Shown here in pieces: positions 18,946 to 27,693 of a stretch of DNA of 64,000 bases. The translations under genes and the position numbers were made by a program. The notes under the pieces were generated by a model. That model was not told the DNA's origin. It ran no database searches and saw nothing but the letters and a program-made list of their open reading frames with translations. Origin of the DNA: Rhodovulum sp. MB263 (GTDB taxonomy: Bacteria; Pseudomonadota; Alphaproteobacteria; Rhodobacterales; Rhodobacteraceae); contig NZ_CP020384.1 in the NCBI RefSeq assembly GCF_002073975.1, positions 3,286,001-3,350,000 on the forward strand. The letters run 5' to 3'. Numbering within the stretch: position 1 is the stretch's first letter; each line of letters begins with the position of its first letter.

Positions 18946-20256
18946 TCACGGCAGCGGCCGGATCAGGATGGCACGAAAGTCGTTCACATTGGTCAGGGTC
19001 GGGCCTGGCACCACCTGCGCGCCCAGCGCCGCGAAGAAGCCATGGCTGTCATTGGTGGCCAGCGCCCTGCCCGGATCGCAGCCCAGCCGCTCGGCCTCGG
19101 CCAGCGTGGACGGCCCGATAACCGCGCCCGCGACCTCGGCCGCGCCATCGACCCCGTCCGTGTCGCAGGCGATGGCATCGATCCCCCCGGCGCCGTCCAG
19201 CGCGACCGCCAGGGACAGCGCATATTCGGCATTGGGCCCGCCGATCCCGTCGCCCCGCCGGGTCACCGTGCATTCGCCGCCCGAGAGCAGAAGCAGCGGC
19301 GGATCGCCCGGCGCCATCGCGGCCTGCCGCGCCCGCGCCAGATCGGCATGGGCGGCGGCCAGTTCGCGCGCCTCGCCTTCCAGCGCGTCGCCCAGGATCT
19401 CGACCGCACAGCCTGCGCCCCGCGCGGCCTCGGCCGCAGCCTCGAGCGAGAGGGCGGGGGCCGCGATCACCACATTCTCGACCCGGGCAAGGCGCGGATC
19501 GTCGGGGCGGACGGGATCGCCGCCCGCCTCGAGAAAGCTCTGGACCGAAGGCGGCGGCACCACCCCCCAGCGCGCCAGTGCCGCCAGCGCCCGGGCCGCG
19601 TCGCCCCGATGCCCGACGGTCGGGCCGCTCGCGATATCGGCGGGGTCGTCGCCCGGCACATCCGAGATCAGCAGCGCCAGCACCCGCGCCGGAAAGGCCG
19701 CGGCGGCAAGCCGCCCGCCCTTGACCGCCGACAGCTCCTTGCGGATGCCGTTCATCTCGCCGATGGGCGCGCCCGAGGCCAGCAGCCCGGAGGTCACCAG
19801 CCGCTTTTCCTCCAGCGTGATCTGCCCGGCGGGCTGCACCAGCAGCGACGAGCCACCGCCCGAGATCAGCGCCAGCACCAGATCCTCCTTGCCGAGCCCC
19901 TCGAGCAGCCGCATCACGCGGCGCGTCGCGACCTCGCCCGCGGCATCGGGCACCGGATGCGCGGCCTCGACGATCTCGATGCCGGCGCAGGGCCGGGCAT
20001 GGCCGTAACGGGTGATCACCAGCCCCTCGCATGGACCCCAGGCCGCCTCGAGTGCCTCGGCCATCCGCGCCGAGGCCTTGCCGGCACCGATCACGACCAC
20101 CCGTCCGGAGGGCCGGGGCGGCAATGCCGGCGCCACCGTCCGCATCGGATCGGCGGCCGCGACCGCGGTCTCGAACAGAGCGCGGAGGAAGGCCGGGGGT
20201 TCCGCCGGAGAGGCGGCAAGGGCGGCGGGCGGCGGGGCGGGCGCTTGCAGGGTCAT
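18946..20256 (-). CDS. Glycerate 2-kinase (GckA/TtuD, MOFRL family)
   Basis: A 436-residue D-glycerate kinase of the class that makes 2-phosphoglycerate. The N-terminal half has RVVVIGAGKASARMAEALE and LISGGGSSLLVQP; the C-terminal MOFRL domain has LLLLSGGECTVTRRGDGIGG PNAEYALSLA, ending with PTLTNVNDFRAILI. It lies upstream of the phosphorylase gene on the same strand (124-base gap), so D-glycerate released from glucosylglycerate can enter lower glycolysis. It could also serve glyoxylate/hydroxypyruvate metabolism; the beta-hydroxyaspartate cycle genes are 12 kb away, which gives this kinase a plausible second role only if a glycerate route also exists. Confidence 0.9.
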   Translation of the reverse strand: MTLQAPAPPPAALAASPAEPPAFLRALFETAVAAADPMRTVAPALPPRPSGRVVVIGAGKASARMAEALEAAWGPCEGLVITRYGHARPCAGIEIVEAAHPVPDAAGEVATRRVMRLLEGLGKEDLVLALISGGGSSLLVQPAGQITLEEKRLVTSGLLASGAPIGEMNGIRKELSAVKGGRLAAAAFPARVLALLISDVPGDDPADIASGPTVGHRGDAARALAALARWGVVPPPSVQSFLEAGGDPVRPDDPRLARVENVVIAAPALSLEAAAEAARGAGCAVEILGDALEGEARELAAAHADLARARQAAMAPGDPPLLLLSGGECTVTRRGDGIGGPNAEYALSLAVALDGAGGIDAIACDTDGVDGAAEVAGAVIGPSTLAEAERLGCDPGRALATNDSHGFFAALGAQVVPGPTLTNVNDFRAILIRPLP

Positions 20257-20332
20257 GCCGAAAAGGATGGGGCAACCACCGCCCTTGGCAAGAGGTTGGT
20301 TGCGCTGTGACCCAACGGCATGTGGCGCCCTC

Positions 20333-20770
20333 TCAGGAGGCGAGCGCCAGCGCCTCCTCGAGATCGCGGTTGCCCACGACCAGATCGGCCAGGGTGATGC
20401 CGTCGAGCGTGGCATAGAATTCGGCCAGCGCCCGCTGCAACGCGCCCTTGAGAAGGCAACAGCACGAGATCGGACAGGTATTGGTGGCCGGATCGAAACA
20501 TTCGGCGAAGGGCACACCCGATTCGAGATGCCGGAAAACCTCGCCCACGGTGATGTCCTCGGGCATGCGCTTGAGGGTCAGACCGCCATTCCGGCCCCGG
20601 GTCGTCTTCACCAGCCCGTGATGCGCCAATGTGTTGATGACCTGGGCCATGTGGTTTTCCGAGGTGTTGCAGGCGCCCGCGATATCCGCCTTGCGGACCG
20701 TCCGGCCACCATTGACAGCACAGTACATAAGCGCCCGCATCGCGATGTTCGTCCGGGTGGTCAGCCGCAT
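20333..20770 (-). CDS. nsrR: Rrf2-family Fe-S transcription regulator, NsrR type
   Basis: A 145-residue Rrf2 winged-helix regulator. The DNA-binding part starts MRLTTRTNIAMRALMYCAVN, and the cluster region holds Cys91, Cys99 and Cys105, the three-cysteine spacing expected for an NO-sensing [4Fe-4S] or [2Fe-2S] NsrR-like protein. Two additional cysteines (103, 104) give an unusual CCC run. It is divergent from cydDC-cydAB, whose bd oxidase is NO-tolerant, so repression of that locus until NO or iron stress is the natural hypothesis. Other Rrf2 branches (RirA, IscR) are less likely because of the loop sequence. Confidence 0.75.
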   Translation of the reverse strand: MRLTTRTNIAMRALMYCAVNGGRTVRKADIAGACNTSENHMAQVINTLAHHGLVKTTRGRNGGLTLKRMPEDITVGEVFRHLESGVPFAECFDPATNTCPISCCCLLKGALQRALAEFYATLDGITLADLVVGNRDLEEALALAS

Positions 20771-20898
20771 CGGGGTTCTCTTTTCCAGTCGTGACGGATA
20801 ATGATCTATCTCACATACGGGTTCTAACCAGAATAGAGCCTGTTAAAGATCACGCAAGCCCTTCGCCGATCCCGGACGCGGGGCGGGTTCAGAAACGG

Positions 20899-22617
20899 GT
20901 GACGGGGCAGGACTTGAGCCGTAAACGCGCGAAGAAGGACGATCCGGCCGCCAGGCGGCTTTCCCAGATGACGGCGCCGGTCATGAGCCTGCTGGAGCGG
21001 GCCGGGGCGATGGCGACGGCAGCCTCGCTGCTATGGCTGATCCAGGCCGCGGCGGTGGCGCTGGCGCTTGGCCAGATGCTTCAGCCCGATACCGCCTGGG
21101 GGCCCACCTGGGCCTTCGCGCTGGTCTTCGTTGCCGTGGGCGTGGGCCGCGCGCTGCTCGATCACCGGGCCGGCGCGCTGTCCTTCCGGGCCGCGGATAT
21201 CGTTCTGGCGCTGGAGCGCGCGCGTCTGGTGACGCGGGAATCGCGGCGCGCGACCGACGACCCGGCCCGCCCGGCGGCGGCGGTGACCGCGACGCTGGCC
21301 GCCGAGAAGCTTGCCGCGCTGACGCCTTTCCTCACCCGCTATGCCCCGGCCAAGCGCCGCTCGACCTTCGTGCCGCTGGTGATCCTGGGCGTCGCCTTCT
21401 ACGTCTCCTGGGCGGTCGGGCTCGTGCTTCTGTTCGCGGGGCCGCTGATCCCGGTCTTCATGGCGCTGGTGGGCATCGCCGCCAAGAAGGCCAGCGAGCG
21501 CCAGATGGAAGAACTGTCGAACATGAACGTCCTGCTGCTCGAGCGGCTGACGGCGCTGGTCGACATCCGCCTGCTCGATGCGACCGAGCGCACGGTGGAA
21601 AGCTTCCGCTCGGCGGCGGACCGGCTGCGCGGGCGCACCATGGAGGTGCTGCGCGTGGCCTTCCTGTCCTCGACGGTGCTTGAGCTGTTCTCGGCCATCG
21701 GCATCGCCATGGTCGCGGTCTATGTCGGTTTCTCGCTCCTGGGCGAGCTGGATTTCGGCACCTGGGGCACACCTCTGACCGCAACCGAGGGGATCTTCCT
21801 GCTGCTGCTCGCGCCAGACTATTTCCAGCCGCTGCGCGATCTGGCCGCCGCCTGGCATGACAAGGCCGATGCCAATGCCGTGGCGCGCGAGCTGGCCGAG
21901 CTGGAGGCGCAGGAAGAGACCAACTTCCTCGGGCTGGGCGCCGCCGCCGCACCGCTTGCGGCCGCCGACGCGCTGTCGGTCCGGGGACTTGCCTACCGCC
22001 CGCCGGGCGGGCGGCTGATCCGCTTTCCCGATTTCGACCTTCACCCCGGCGAGACTCTGGCGATCACCGGGCCGTCGGGCAGCGGGAAATCTTCGCTTTT
22101 GCGGCTGATCGCGGGCATGGCGGTTCCGGCCGAGGGCGAGATCCGGATCGGCGAGACCGTGCTTTCGCCCGAGACCGCCGATGCCTGGCGCGCCCGGCTG
22201 GGCTGGCTGCCGCAGCAGCCGCGCTTCGTTTCGGGCTCGCTTCGGAAAAACCTGACCCTGGCGCTGCGGCCGGGGCGCGAGCTTCCGCTCGACCGCGCGC
22301 TGGAGCTTGCCGCCGCCGATGGCGTGGTGGCGCAGCTGCCGCGCGGGCTGAACACCCGTCTGGGCGAGACCGGGGTCGGCGTCTCGGGCGGCGAGGCAAG
22401 GCGGCTGATCGTGGCCCGCGCGGCCCATGCCCATCCCGACCTGCTGCTGGCCGACGAGCCGACCGCCGATCTCGACGAAGAGACCGCGACGCTTGTCACC
22501 GAGGGGCTCCTGGGGCTTGCCTCGGGCGGCGTCGCGCTGATCGTGGCCACCCATGACCCGGCGCTCGCGGCCCGGATGGACCGCCAGATCGCCATCAGAC
22601 CGGAGCATGTGGCATGA
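20899..22617 (+). CDS. cydD: Heterodimeric ABC exporter subunit CydD
   Basis: An ABC exporter half with six transmembrane helices (about the first 300 residues) and an ATPase domain. It has Walker A GPSGSGKSS, the signature GVSGGEARRL and Walker B LLLADEPTADLDEE. With CydC it exports reduced thiols (Cys/glutathione) to the periplasm and is needed for cytochrome bd assembly. The start is uncertain: the frame is open from a GTG at 20791, with a GTG at 20899 and a TTG at 20914 as alternatives. I use 20899 because the sequence before it looks like the promoter region shared with nsrR. The stop overlaps the cydC start (ATGA). Confidence 0.88.
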   Translation: MTGQDLSRKRAKKDDPAARRLSQMTAPVMSLLERAGAMATAASLLWLIQAAAVALALGQMLQPDTAWGPTWAFALVFVAVGVGRALLDHRAGALSFRAADIVLALERARLVTRESRRATDDPARPAAAVTATLAAEKLAALTPFLTRYAPAKRRSTFVPLVILGVAFYVSWAVGLVLLFAGPLIPVFMALVGIAAKKASERQMEELSNMNVLLLERLTALVDIRLLDATERTVESFRSAADRLRGRTMEVLRVAFLSSTVLELFSAIGIAMVAVYVGFSLLGELDFGTWGTPLTATEGIFLLLLAPDYFQPLRDLAAAWHDKADANAVARELAELEAQEETNFLGLGAAAAPLAAADALSVRGLAYRPPGGRLIRFPDFDLHPGETLAITGPSGSGKSSLLRLIAGMAVPAEGEIRIGETVLSPETADAWRARLGWLPQQPRFVSGSLRKNLTLALRPGRELPLDRALELAAADGVVAQLPRGLNTRLGETGVGVSGGEARRLIVARAAHAHPDLLLADEPTADLDEETATLVTEGLLGLASGGVALIVATHDPALAARMDRQIAIRPEHVA

Positions 22618-24281
22618 AGGACATCCTGCAGATCCTGCGCCTGACCTGGCAGGCCCAGCGCGGCCCCCTGATCCGGGGCACGGCGCTGGCCGTGATCGTG
22701 GTGGCGATGGGGGTGTCGCTGCTGGGGCTGGCGGGCTGGTTCATCACCGCCGCCGCGGCGGCCGGACTTGCGGGGATCGGCATCGCCTTCAACGTGTTCC
22801 AGCCTTCGGCCGCCGTGCGCTTTCTGGCGCTTGGCAGGACCGCCGCGCGCTATGGCGAGCGGCTGCTGACCCATGACGCTACCCTCAAGGCCCTGACCGA
22901 TATCCGCGTGGCGCTTCTGCGCGGCGTGCTGGCCCTGCCGTTCCAGACCCTGTCGCGGCTTCGCGGCGCCGAGACCATGAACCGGCTTGTGGCCGATGTC
23001 GACGCGCTCGACGGGGTGGTGCTGCGGCTGTTCATTCCGGCGGTGACCGGGGTGATCCTTTATGTCGTCGCGTTCCCGCTATTGTGGTGGATGACCGATT
23101 TCACGCTGGCGGCCTGGATTTTCGCGAGTTTCACGCTGGGCTGCGGGCTGGTGCTGATCGGGGCGGGGCGCCATGCGCTTGCCCCCTCGCGCCGGGCCGA
23201 GAAGGCGCTGCAGGCCTTCCGCATCCGGCTGATCGACCTGTTGCGCGCCCGCGACGATCTGGTGGTCTATGGCCGCCTGCCCGAACAGACCGAGGCGGTG
23301 CAACTGGCCGAAGCCCGGATGCGCGACAATCTGGGCGCCATCGACCGGCTGGAACGGCGGGCGGGACTCGCGCTGTCTTTGACCACGACACTGGCCACGG
23401 GCACCGCGCTGGCGCTGGGCGGGGTTCTGGCGGCCCGGGGCGCGATCACGCCCGCGCAGGCGGCGCTGGGCTTCTTCGTGGCGCTGGCGCTGTCGGAGAC
23501 CGTCCAGCCGCTGCGCCGCGCGCTGGCCGAGCTTGGCCGCATGCTTGACGCCGCCCGGCGCGTGACCCGGCTTCTGCCCGAGGCAGCCCCAGTGGCCGCC
23601 CAAGTGGCCGAACCGGCCCCGCAGGTCCCCGCCGCAGACAGCGCCCCCGCCCTCGAGATGACCGGCATCGCCTATCGCCATCCGGGCGCCGAGGCGCCTG
23701 TGCTGAAGGACTTCTCGCTCCGGCTCGACCCCGGCGCCTGCATCGCGCTGACCGGCGCCTCGGGCAGCGGCAAGAGCACCGTCCTGGCGCTGGCCGCCGG
23801 CCTCATCCAGCCCGAGGCGGGCAGCATCCGGCTGGCGGGCTGCCCCATCGAGACGCTGTCCGAAACCCGGCTGCGGGCCGGCATGGCCTATCTGCCCCAG
23901 CGCAGCATGCTTCTGGGCCAAAGCTTCTTCGACATGCTGGCGCTGGCCGATCCCGATCTCGGCGAAGGCGAGGCGCTCGAGTTGATCGAGGCGGTGGGGC
24001 TGTCCTCGACGGTCGCGGCGCGGGGCGGGCTGCATGCCCCCCTCAAGGAGAACGGGGCCGGGCTTTCGGGCGGCGAGCAGCGCCGTCTGGCCCTGGCCCG
24101 GGCGCTGCTGCGTCGCCCGCGCCTGCTTTTGCTGGACGAGCCGACCGAGGGGCTCGACCGGCCGACCGCGACCCGGGTGCTGGGCGCGATCCGCGAGATC
24201 CTGCCCGGGGCGGCAATCCTGACCGCCTCGCATCGCAAGGCCGAACGCGACTGGGCCGACCGGCTGATCGTGATGACCTGA
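22614..24281 (+). CDS. cydC: Heterodimeric ABC exporter subunit CydC
   Basis: A 555-residue ABC exporter half that pairs with CydD. It has membrane segments in residues 15-290 (for example IVVAMGVSLLGLAGWFITA, the CydC-like entry), Walker A GASGSGKSTV, signature GLSGGEQRRLALARALL and Walker B LLLLDEPTEGLD. The last domain ends AILTASHRKAERDW with the H-loop His. The four-base overlap with cydD implies coupled translation. The 294 bases to cydA hold no gene. Confidence 0.93.
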   Translation: MKDILQILRLTWQAQRGPLIRGTALAVIVVAMGVSLLGLAGWFITAAAAAGLAGIGIAFNVFQPSAAVRFLALGRTAARYGERLLTHDATLKALTDIRVALLRGVLALPFQTLSRLRGAETMNRLVADVDALDGVVLRLFIPAVTGVILYVVAFPLLWWMTDFTLAAWIFASFTLGCGLVLIGAGRHALAPSRRAEKALQAFRIRLIDLLRARDDLVVYGRLPEQTEAVQLAEARMRDNLGAIDRLERRAGLALSLTTTLATGTALALGGVLAARGAITPAQAALGFFVALALSETVQPLRRALAELGRMLDAARRVTRLLPEAAPVAAQVAEPAPQVPAADSAPALEMTGIAYRHPGAEAPVLKDFSLRLDPGACIALTGASGSGKSTVLALAAGLIQPEAGSIRLAGCPIETLSETRLRAGMAYLPQRSMLLGQSFFDMLALADPDLGEGEALELIEAVGLSSTVAARGGLHAPLKENGAGLSGGEQRRLALARALLRRPRLLLLDEPTEGLDRPTATRVLGAIREILPGAAILTASHRKAERDWADRLIVMT

Positions 24282-24575
24282 CCCTGTCGCGGCGGGCCGC
24301 CCGGTGCGGCCGGCCCCGCGCAGGCCCCCTTTCGCAGCGGCACCTCCGGAGCCTGCTCCGGACGCTTTTCCGACATGCGCGCGGGTCCGGTCCGACCCGC
24401 ACCGTTGACCCCCTTCGGGCACGCATTGCCGTTATGCCGCATTGGCATGGCACAGCGTTGCATACAAAGGTATATCTGGAACACGTCTAATATTCCGGAC
24501 TCGTGTCTTGGCTGCAAAGCCATGGAATCCGGACATATTGCGTAATTGAGAGGGAAGGGCCAAAGGAGGCCAGTA

Positions 24576-26174
24576 ATGGAACTCGACATCGTCGAGCTGT
24601 CTAGGCTGCAGTTTGCCATGACAGCCATGTATCACTTCCTCTTCGTGCCGCTCACGCTTGGCCTGTCGGTCATCGTGGCGATCATGGAGACGGTCTATGT
24701 GATGACCAACCGCCCCGTCTGGCGCCAGATGACGAAATTCTGGGCCACACTGTTCGGCATCAACTTCGTGCTGGGGGTCGCGACGGGCATCACCATGGAG
24801 TTCCAGTTCGGGATGAACTGGAGCTATTACAGCCATTACGTCGGCGATATCTTCGGCGCTCCGCTGGCAATGGAAGGGCTGATGGCCTTCTTCCTCGAGG
24901 CGACCTTCGTCGGTCTCATGTTCTTCGGCTGGGACAAGCTGTCCAAGGTGGGCCATTGCGTGGTGACCTGGCTGGTGGCGATCGGGTCCAACTTCTCGGC
25001 GCTCTGGATCCTGATCGCCAATGGCTGGATGCAGAATCCCATCGGGGCCGAGTTCAACCCGATGACCATGCGGATGGAAATGACCTCGTTCTTCGAGGTG
25101 ATGTTCAACGAGGTGGCGCAGGCCAAATTCGTGCACACCGTCTCGGCAGGCTATGTCACGGCGGCGATCTTCGTCCTGGGCGTGTCGGCCTGGTACCTGC
25201 TGAAGGGCCGCCATGTCGAGCTGGCACGCCGCTCGATCGCGGTCGCGGCCAGTTTCGGGCTTGCGGGCGCCCTTTCGGCGGTCGTGCTGGGCGACGAGTC
25301 GGGCTATAACGCCACCCATACCCAGAAGATGAAGCTCGCCGCGATCGAAGGCATGTGGGAGACCTATTCGGCCCCTGCCCCCTTCAACCTTTTCGGCATT
25401 CCCGACCAGGCCGATCGCGAGACCAAATACGCAATCGAGATCCCGGCGGTGATGGGGCTGATCGGCGCGCGCTCGCTGACCCAGGAGCTGCCCGGCATCA
25501 ACCAGCTGGTCGAGGAAGCCGATGCCCGCATCCGCAACGGGCTGATCGCCTATGACGCACTGATGCAGATCCGGGCCGAGCGGGGCAATGCCACGCCCGA
25601 GCTGGCCGCGCAGTTCGAAGAGCACAGCGGCGATCTGGGCTTTGCCTTGCTGCTCAAGCGTTATCTCGAAGATCCGCGCCAGGCGACCGACGCGCAGATC
25701 GCCCAGGCCGCGCAGGACACGGTGCCCGGGGTGCTGCCGCTGTTCTGGGCGTTCCGGGTGATGGTCATCCTCGGCTTCGGTTTCATCGCGATGATGCTCT
25801 ACTTCTTCATCCGGGCCAATTTCTACGGCATGCGCTTCCCGCGCTGGGCGCTGCGCGCCGCGGTGGTGGCCATTCCGACGCCCTGGATCGCGGCCGAGAT
25901 GGGCTGGTTCGTGGCCGAGTTCGGCCGTCAGCCCTGGACCGTCGACGGTGTGCTGCCGACCGCGCTCTCGGTCAGCCATCTGAGCGTGACCCAGGTCGCG
26001 CTGACGCTGGCGGGCTTCGTCACCTTCTATTCGGTCCTCTTCGTGATCGAGATCGGGCTGATGCGGAAATACATCCTCAAGGGTCCCTACATGGACGTCG
26101 CCGAAACCGACGACTGGACCCGGCGCCATACCGACCGCCTGACCGGCGGCCGCGGCTACGAACCGGCGGAGTAA
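24576..26174 (+). CDS. cydA: Cytochrome bd ubiquinol oxidase subunit I
   Basis: A 532-residue quinol oxidase subunit carrying hemes b558, b595 and d. The start MELDIVELSRLQFAMTAMYH includes the conserved heme ligand His at the end of the first block, and GRQPWTVDGVLPTA is the strongly conserved segment near the C-terminal heme site. About nine membrane helices are expected. AAAGGAGG stands 7 bases before the ATG at 24576. It forms an operon with cydB and cydX and is preceded by the CydDC assembly exporter. It should give high-affinity, cyanide- and NO-tolerant respiration at low oxygen. Confidence 0.96.
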   Translation: MELDIVELSRLQFAMTAMYHFLFVPLTLGLSVIVAIMETVYVMTNRPVWRQMTKFWATLFGINFVLGVATGITMEFQFGMNWSYYSHYVGDIFGAPLAMEGLMAFFLEATFVGLMFFGWDKLSKVGHCVVTWLVAIGSNFSALWILIANGWMQNPIGAEFNPMTMRMEMTSFFEVMFNEVAQAKFVHTVSAGYVTAAIFVLGVSAWYLLKGRHVELARRSIAVAASFGLAGALSAVVLGDESGYNATHTQKMKLAAIEGMWETYSAPAPFNLFGIPDQADRETKYAIEIPAVMGLIGARSLTQELPGINQLVEEADARIRNGLIAYDALMQIRAERGNATPELAAQFEEHSGDLGFALLLKRYLEDPRQATDAQIAQAAQDTVPGVLPLFWAFRVMVILGFGFIAMMLYFFIRANFYGMRFPRWALRAAVVAIPTPWIAAEMGWFVAEFGRQPWTVDGVLPTALSVSHLSVTQVALTLAGFVTFYSVLFVIEIGLMRKYILKGPYMDVAETDDWTRRHTDRLTGGRGYEPAE

Positions 26175-26180
26175 AGACCC

Positions 26181-27332
26181 ATGATCCTGCATGAATACGT
26201 GGATTTCGATACCCTTCGGGTGATCTGGTGGGGGCTTCTGGGCGTCCTTCTGATCGGCTTTGCCCTGACCGACGGCTTCGATCTGGGCGTCGGCACGCTG
26301 CTTCCCTTCGTCGCCAGGACCGATATCGAGCGGCGGGTGGCGATCAACACCGTCGGCCCGGTCTGGGAAGGCAACCAGGTCTGGTTCATCCTCGGTGGCG
26401 GCGCCATCTTCGCCGCCTGGCCGCCGCTTTACGCGGTCAGCTTCTCGGGCTTCTACCTGGCGATGTTCCTGATCCTCGCGGCGCTGATCCTGCGCCCCGT
26501 GGGCTTCAAGTACCGCTCGAAGCGCGAGGATGAACGCTGGCGCGCGGCCTGGGACTGGGCGCTGTTCGTGGGCGGCTTCGTGCCCGCGCTGGTCTTCGGC
26601 GTCGCCGTGGGCAACGTCCTGCAAGGGGTGCCGTTCCGGCTGACCGACGATCTTCTGTCGATCTATGAGGGCTCGTTCTTCGGGCTTCTGAACCCCTATG
26701 CGATCCTGGCGGGGCTGGTATCGGTCTCGATGCTGGTGATGCATGGCGCGGCCTGGCTGCAGCTCAAGACCGAGGGCATGGTGGCCGAGCGCGCGCGCAG
26801 CTTCGGCGCCTGGGCGGCGCTGGCCACCATTCTCACCTATGCGCTGGCCGGGCTCTGGCTCGCCGGCGGGATCGAGGCCTACAGCTTCACGGGGACGGTC
26901 GCGACGGACGGGCCCTCGAACCCGCTGCTGAACGAGGTTGCCCGGGGCGGATCCTGGATGGCGGCCTACGAGACGCGGCCCTGGATCGCCATCGCCCCGG
27001 CGCTGGGGATCCTCGGCGCAGCGCTGGCCTTCCTCGGCTTCAAGACCGGCAAGGAAGGCTGGACCATGCTGGCCTCGAAGCTCTCGATCTTCGGCATCAT
27101 CGCCTCGGTCGGGCTGACCATGTTCCCGTTCATCCTGCCCTCGAGCCTCGACCCCAGCTCTTCGCTGACGGTCTGGGACAGCTCGTCCTCGCATCTGACG
27201 CTGTTCGTGATGCTGGTCTCGTCGGCGATCTTCGTGCCGCTGATCCTGGCCTACACCGCCTGGGTCTACAAGGTGCTCTGGGGCAAGGTCACGGCCTCGG
27301 ACGTGGTCGACAAAAGCGACTCGGTCTACTGA
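26181..27332 (+). CDS. cydB: Cytochrome bd ubiquinol oxidase subunit II
   Basis: A 383-residue partner of CydA with about eight membrane helices. The family blocks GFALTDGFDLGVGTLLPFVA near residue 30, NTVGPVWEGNQVWFILGGGA, and LPFILPSSLDPSSSLTVWDS near residue 320 are all present. It starts 6 bases after cydA stops and 15 bases lie between it and cydX. No truncation is seen. Confidence 0.95.
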   Translation: MILHEYVDFDTLRVIWWGLLGVLLIGFALTDGFDLGVGTLLPFVARTDIERRVAINTVGPVWEGNQVWFILGGGAIFAAWPPLYAVSFSGFYLAMFLILAALILRPVGFKYRSKREDERWRAAWDWALFVGGFVPALVFGVAVGNVLQGVPFRLTDDLLSIYEGSFFGLLNPYAILAGLVSVSMLVMHGAAWLQLKTEGMVAERARSFGAWAALATILTYALAGLWLAGGIEAYSFTGTVATDGPSNPLLNEVARGGSWMAAYETRPWIAIAPALGILGAALAFLGFKTGKEGWTMLASKLSIFGIIASVGLTMFPFILPSSLDPSSSLTVWDSSSSHLTLFVMLVSSAIFVPLILAYTAWVYKVLWGKVTASDVVDKSDSVY

Positions 27333-27347
27333 GAAAGGAGCCCGAAG

Positions 27348-27473
27348 ATGTGGTATTTCGCCTGGATTCTCGGCCTGCCGCTGGCCGCGCTTTTCGCGGT
27401 CGTCAACGCGATGTGGCTGGAGCTGAACGCCGACCGCACGATGATGGACGGCAAGCCGCGCGACGACCGCTGA
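27348..27473 (+). CDS. cydX: Cytochrome bd small subunit CydX (YbgT)
   Basis: A 41-residue single-helix membrane protein beginning MWYFAWILGLPLAALFAVVN, followed by a short polar tail ending RDDR. This is the CydX/YbgT consensus, including the aromatic start and the WLE block (AMWLELNAD). It starts 15 bases after cydB, behind GAAAGGAG. CydX stabilises the heme groups of the bd oxidase. It is easily missed because of its size. Confidence 0.9.
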   Translation: MWYFAWILGLPLAALFAVVNAMWLELNADRTMMDGKPRDDR

Positions 27474-27525
27474 GCCGGTCGCCGTCCTGAAACGGGGTCC
27501 GTCCGCCGAGGCCCCGGCACCTCTG

Positions 27526-27552
27526 GGCCCGCGCCACCGGCGCGGGCCTTTT
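27526..27552 (+). terminator. Rho-independent terminator after cydABX
   Basis: A perfect 10-bp stem, GGCCCGCGCC and GGCGCGGGCC with a three-base loop, is followed by TTTT. It ends the cyd operon 53 bases after cydX. Confidence 0.85.
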
Positions 27553-27693
27553 CACGACCCCGGCCGGGTCGGCGGGACCGTTCCCGCAAAAAGATGACTC
27601 TTTGACATCTGATTTTAACCTGCCCTATAGGGCTCGGGTCACATGCGCTTTTCCGCATGTTTCAGCCCGAGCCGCACAGGAGCAGCGACCGAC

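Noticed and set aside
24447-24462. Sigma-54-like promoter upstream of cydA (TGGCAC ... TTGCA)
   Set aside because: The GG and GC doublets are nine bases apart instead of the required ten, so the match is most likely chance.
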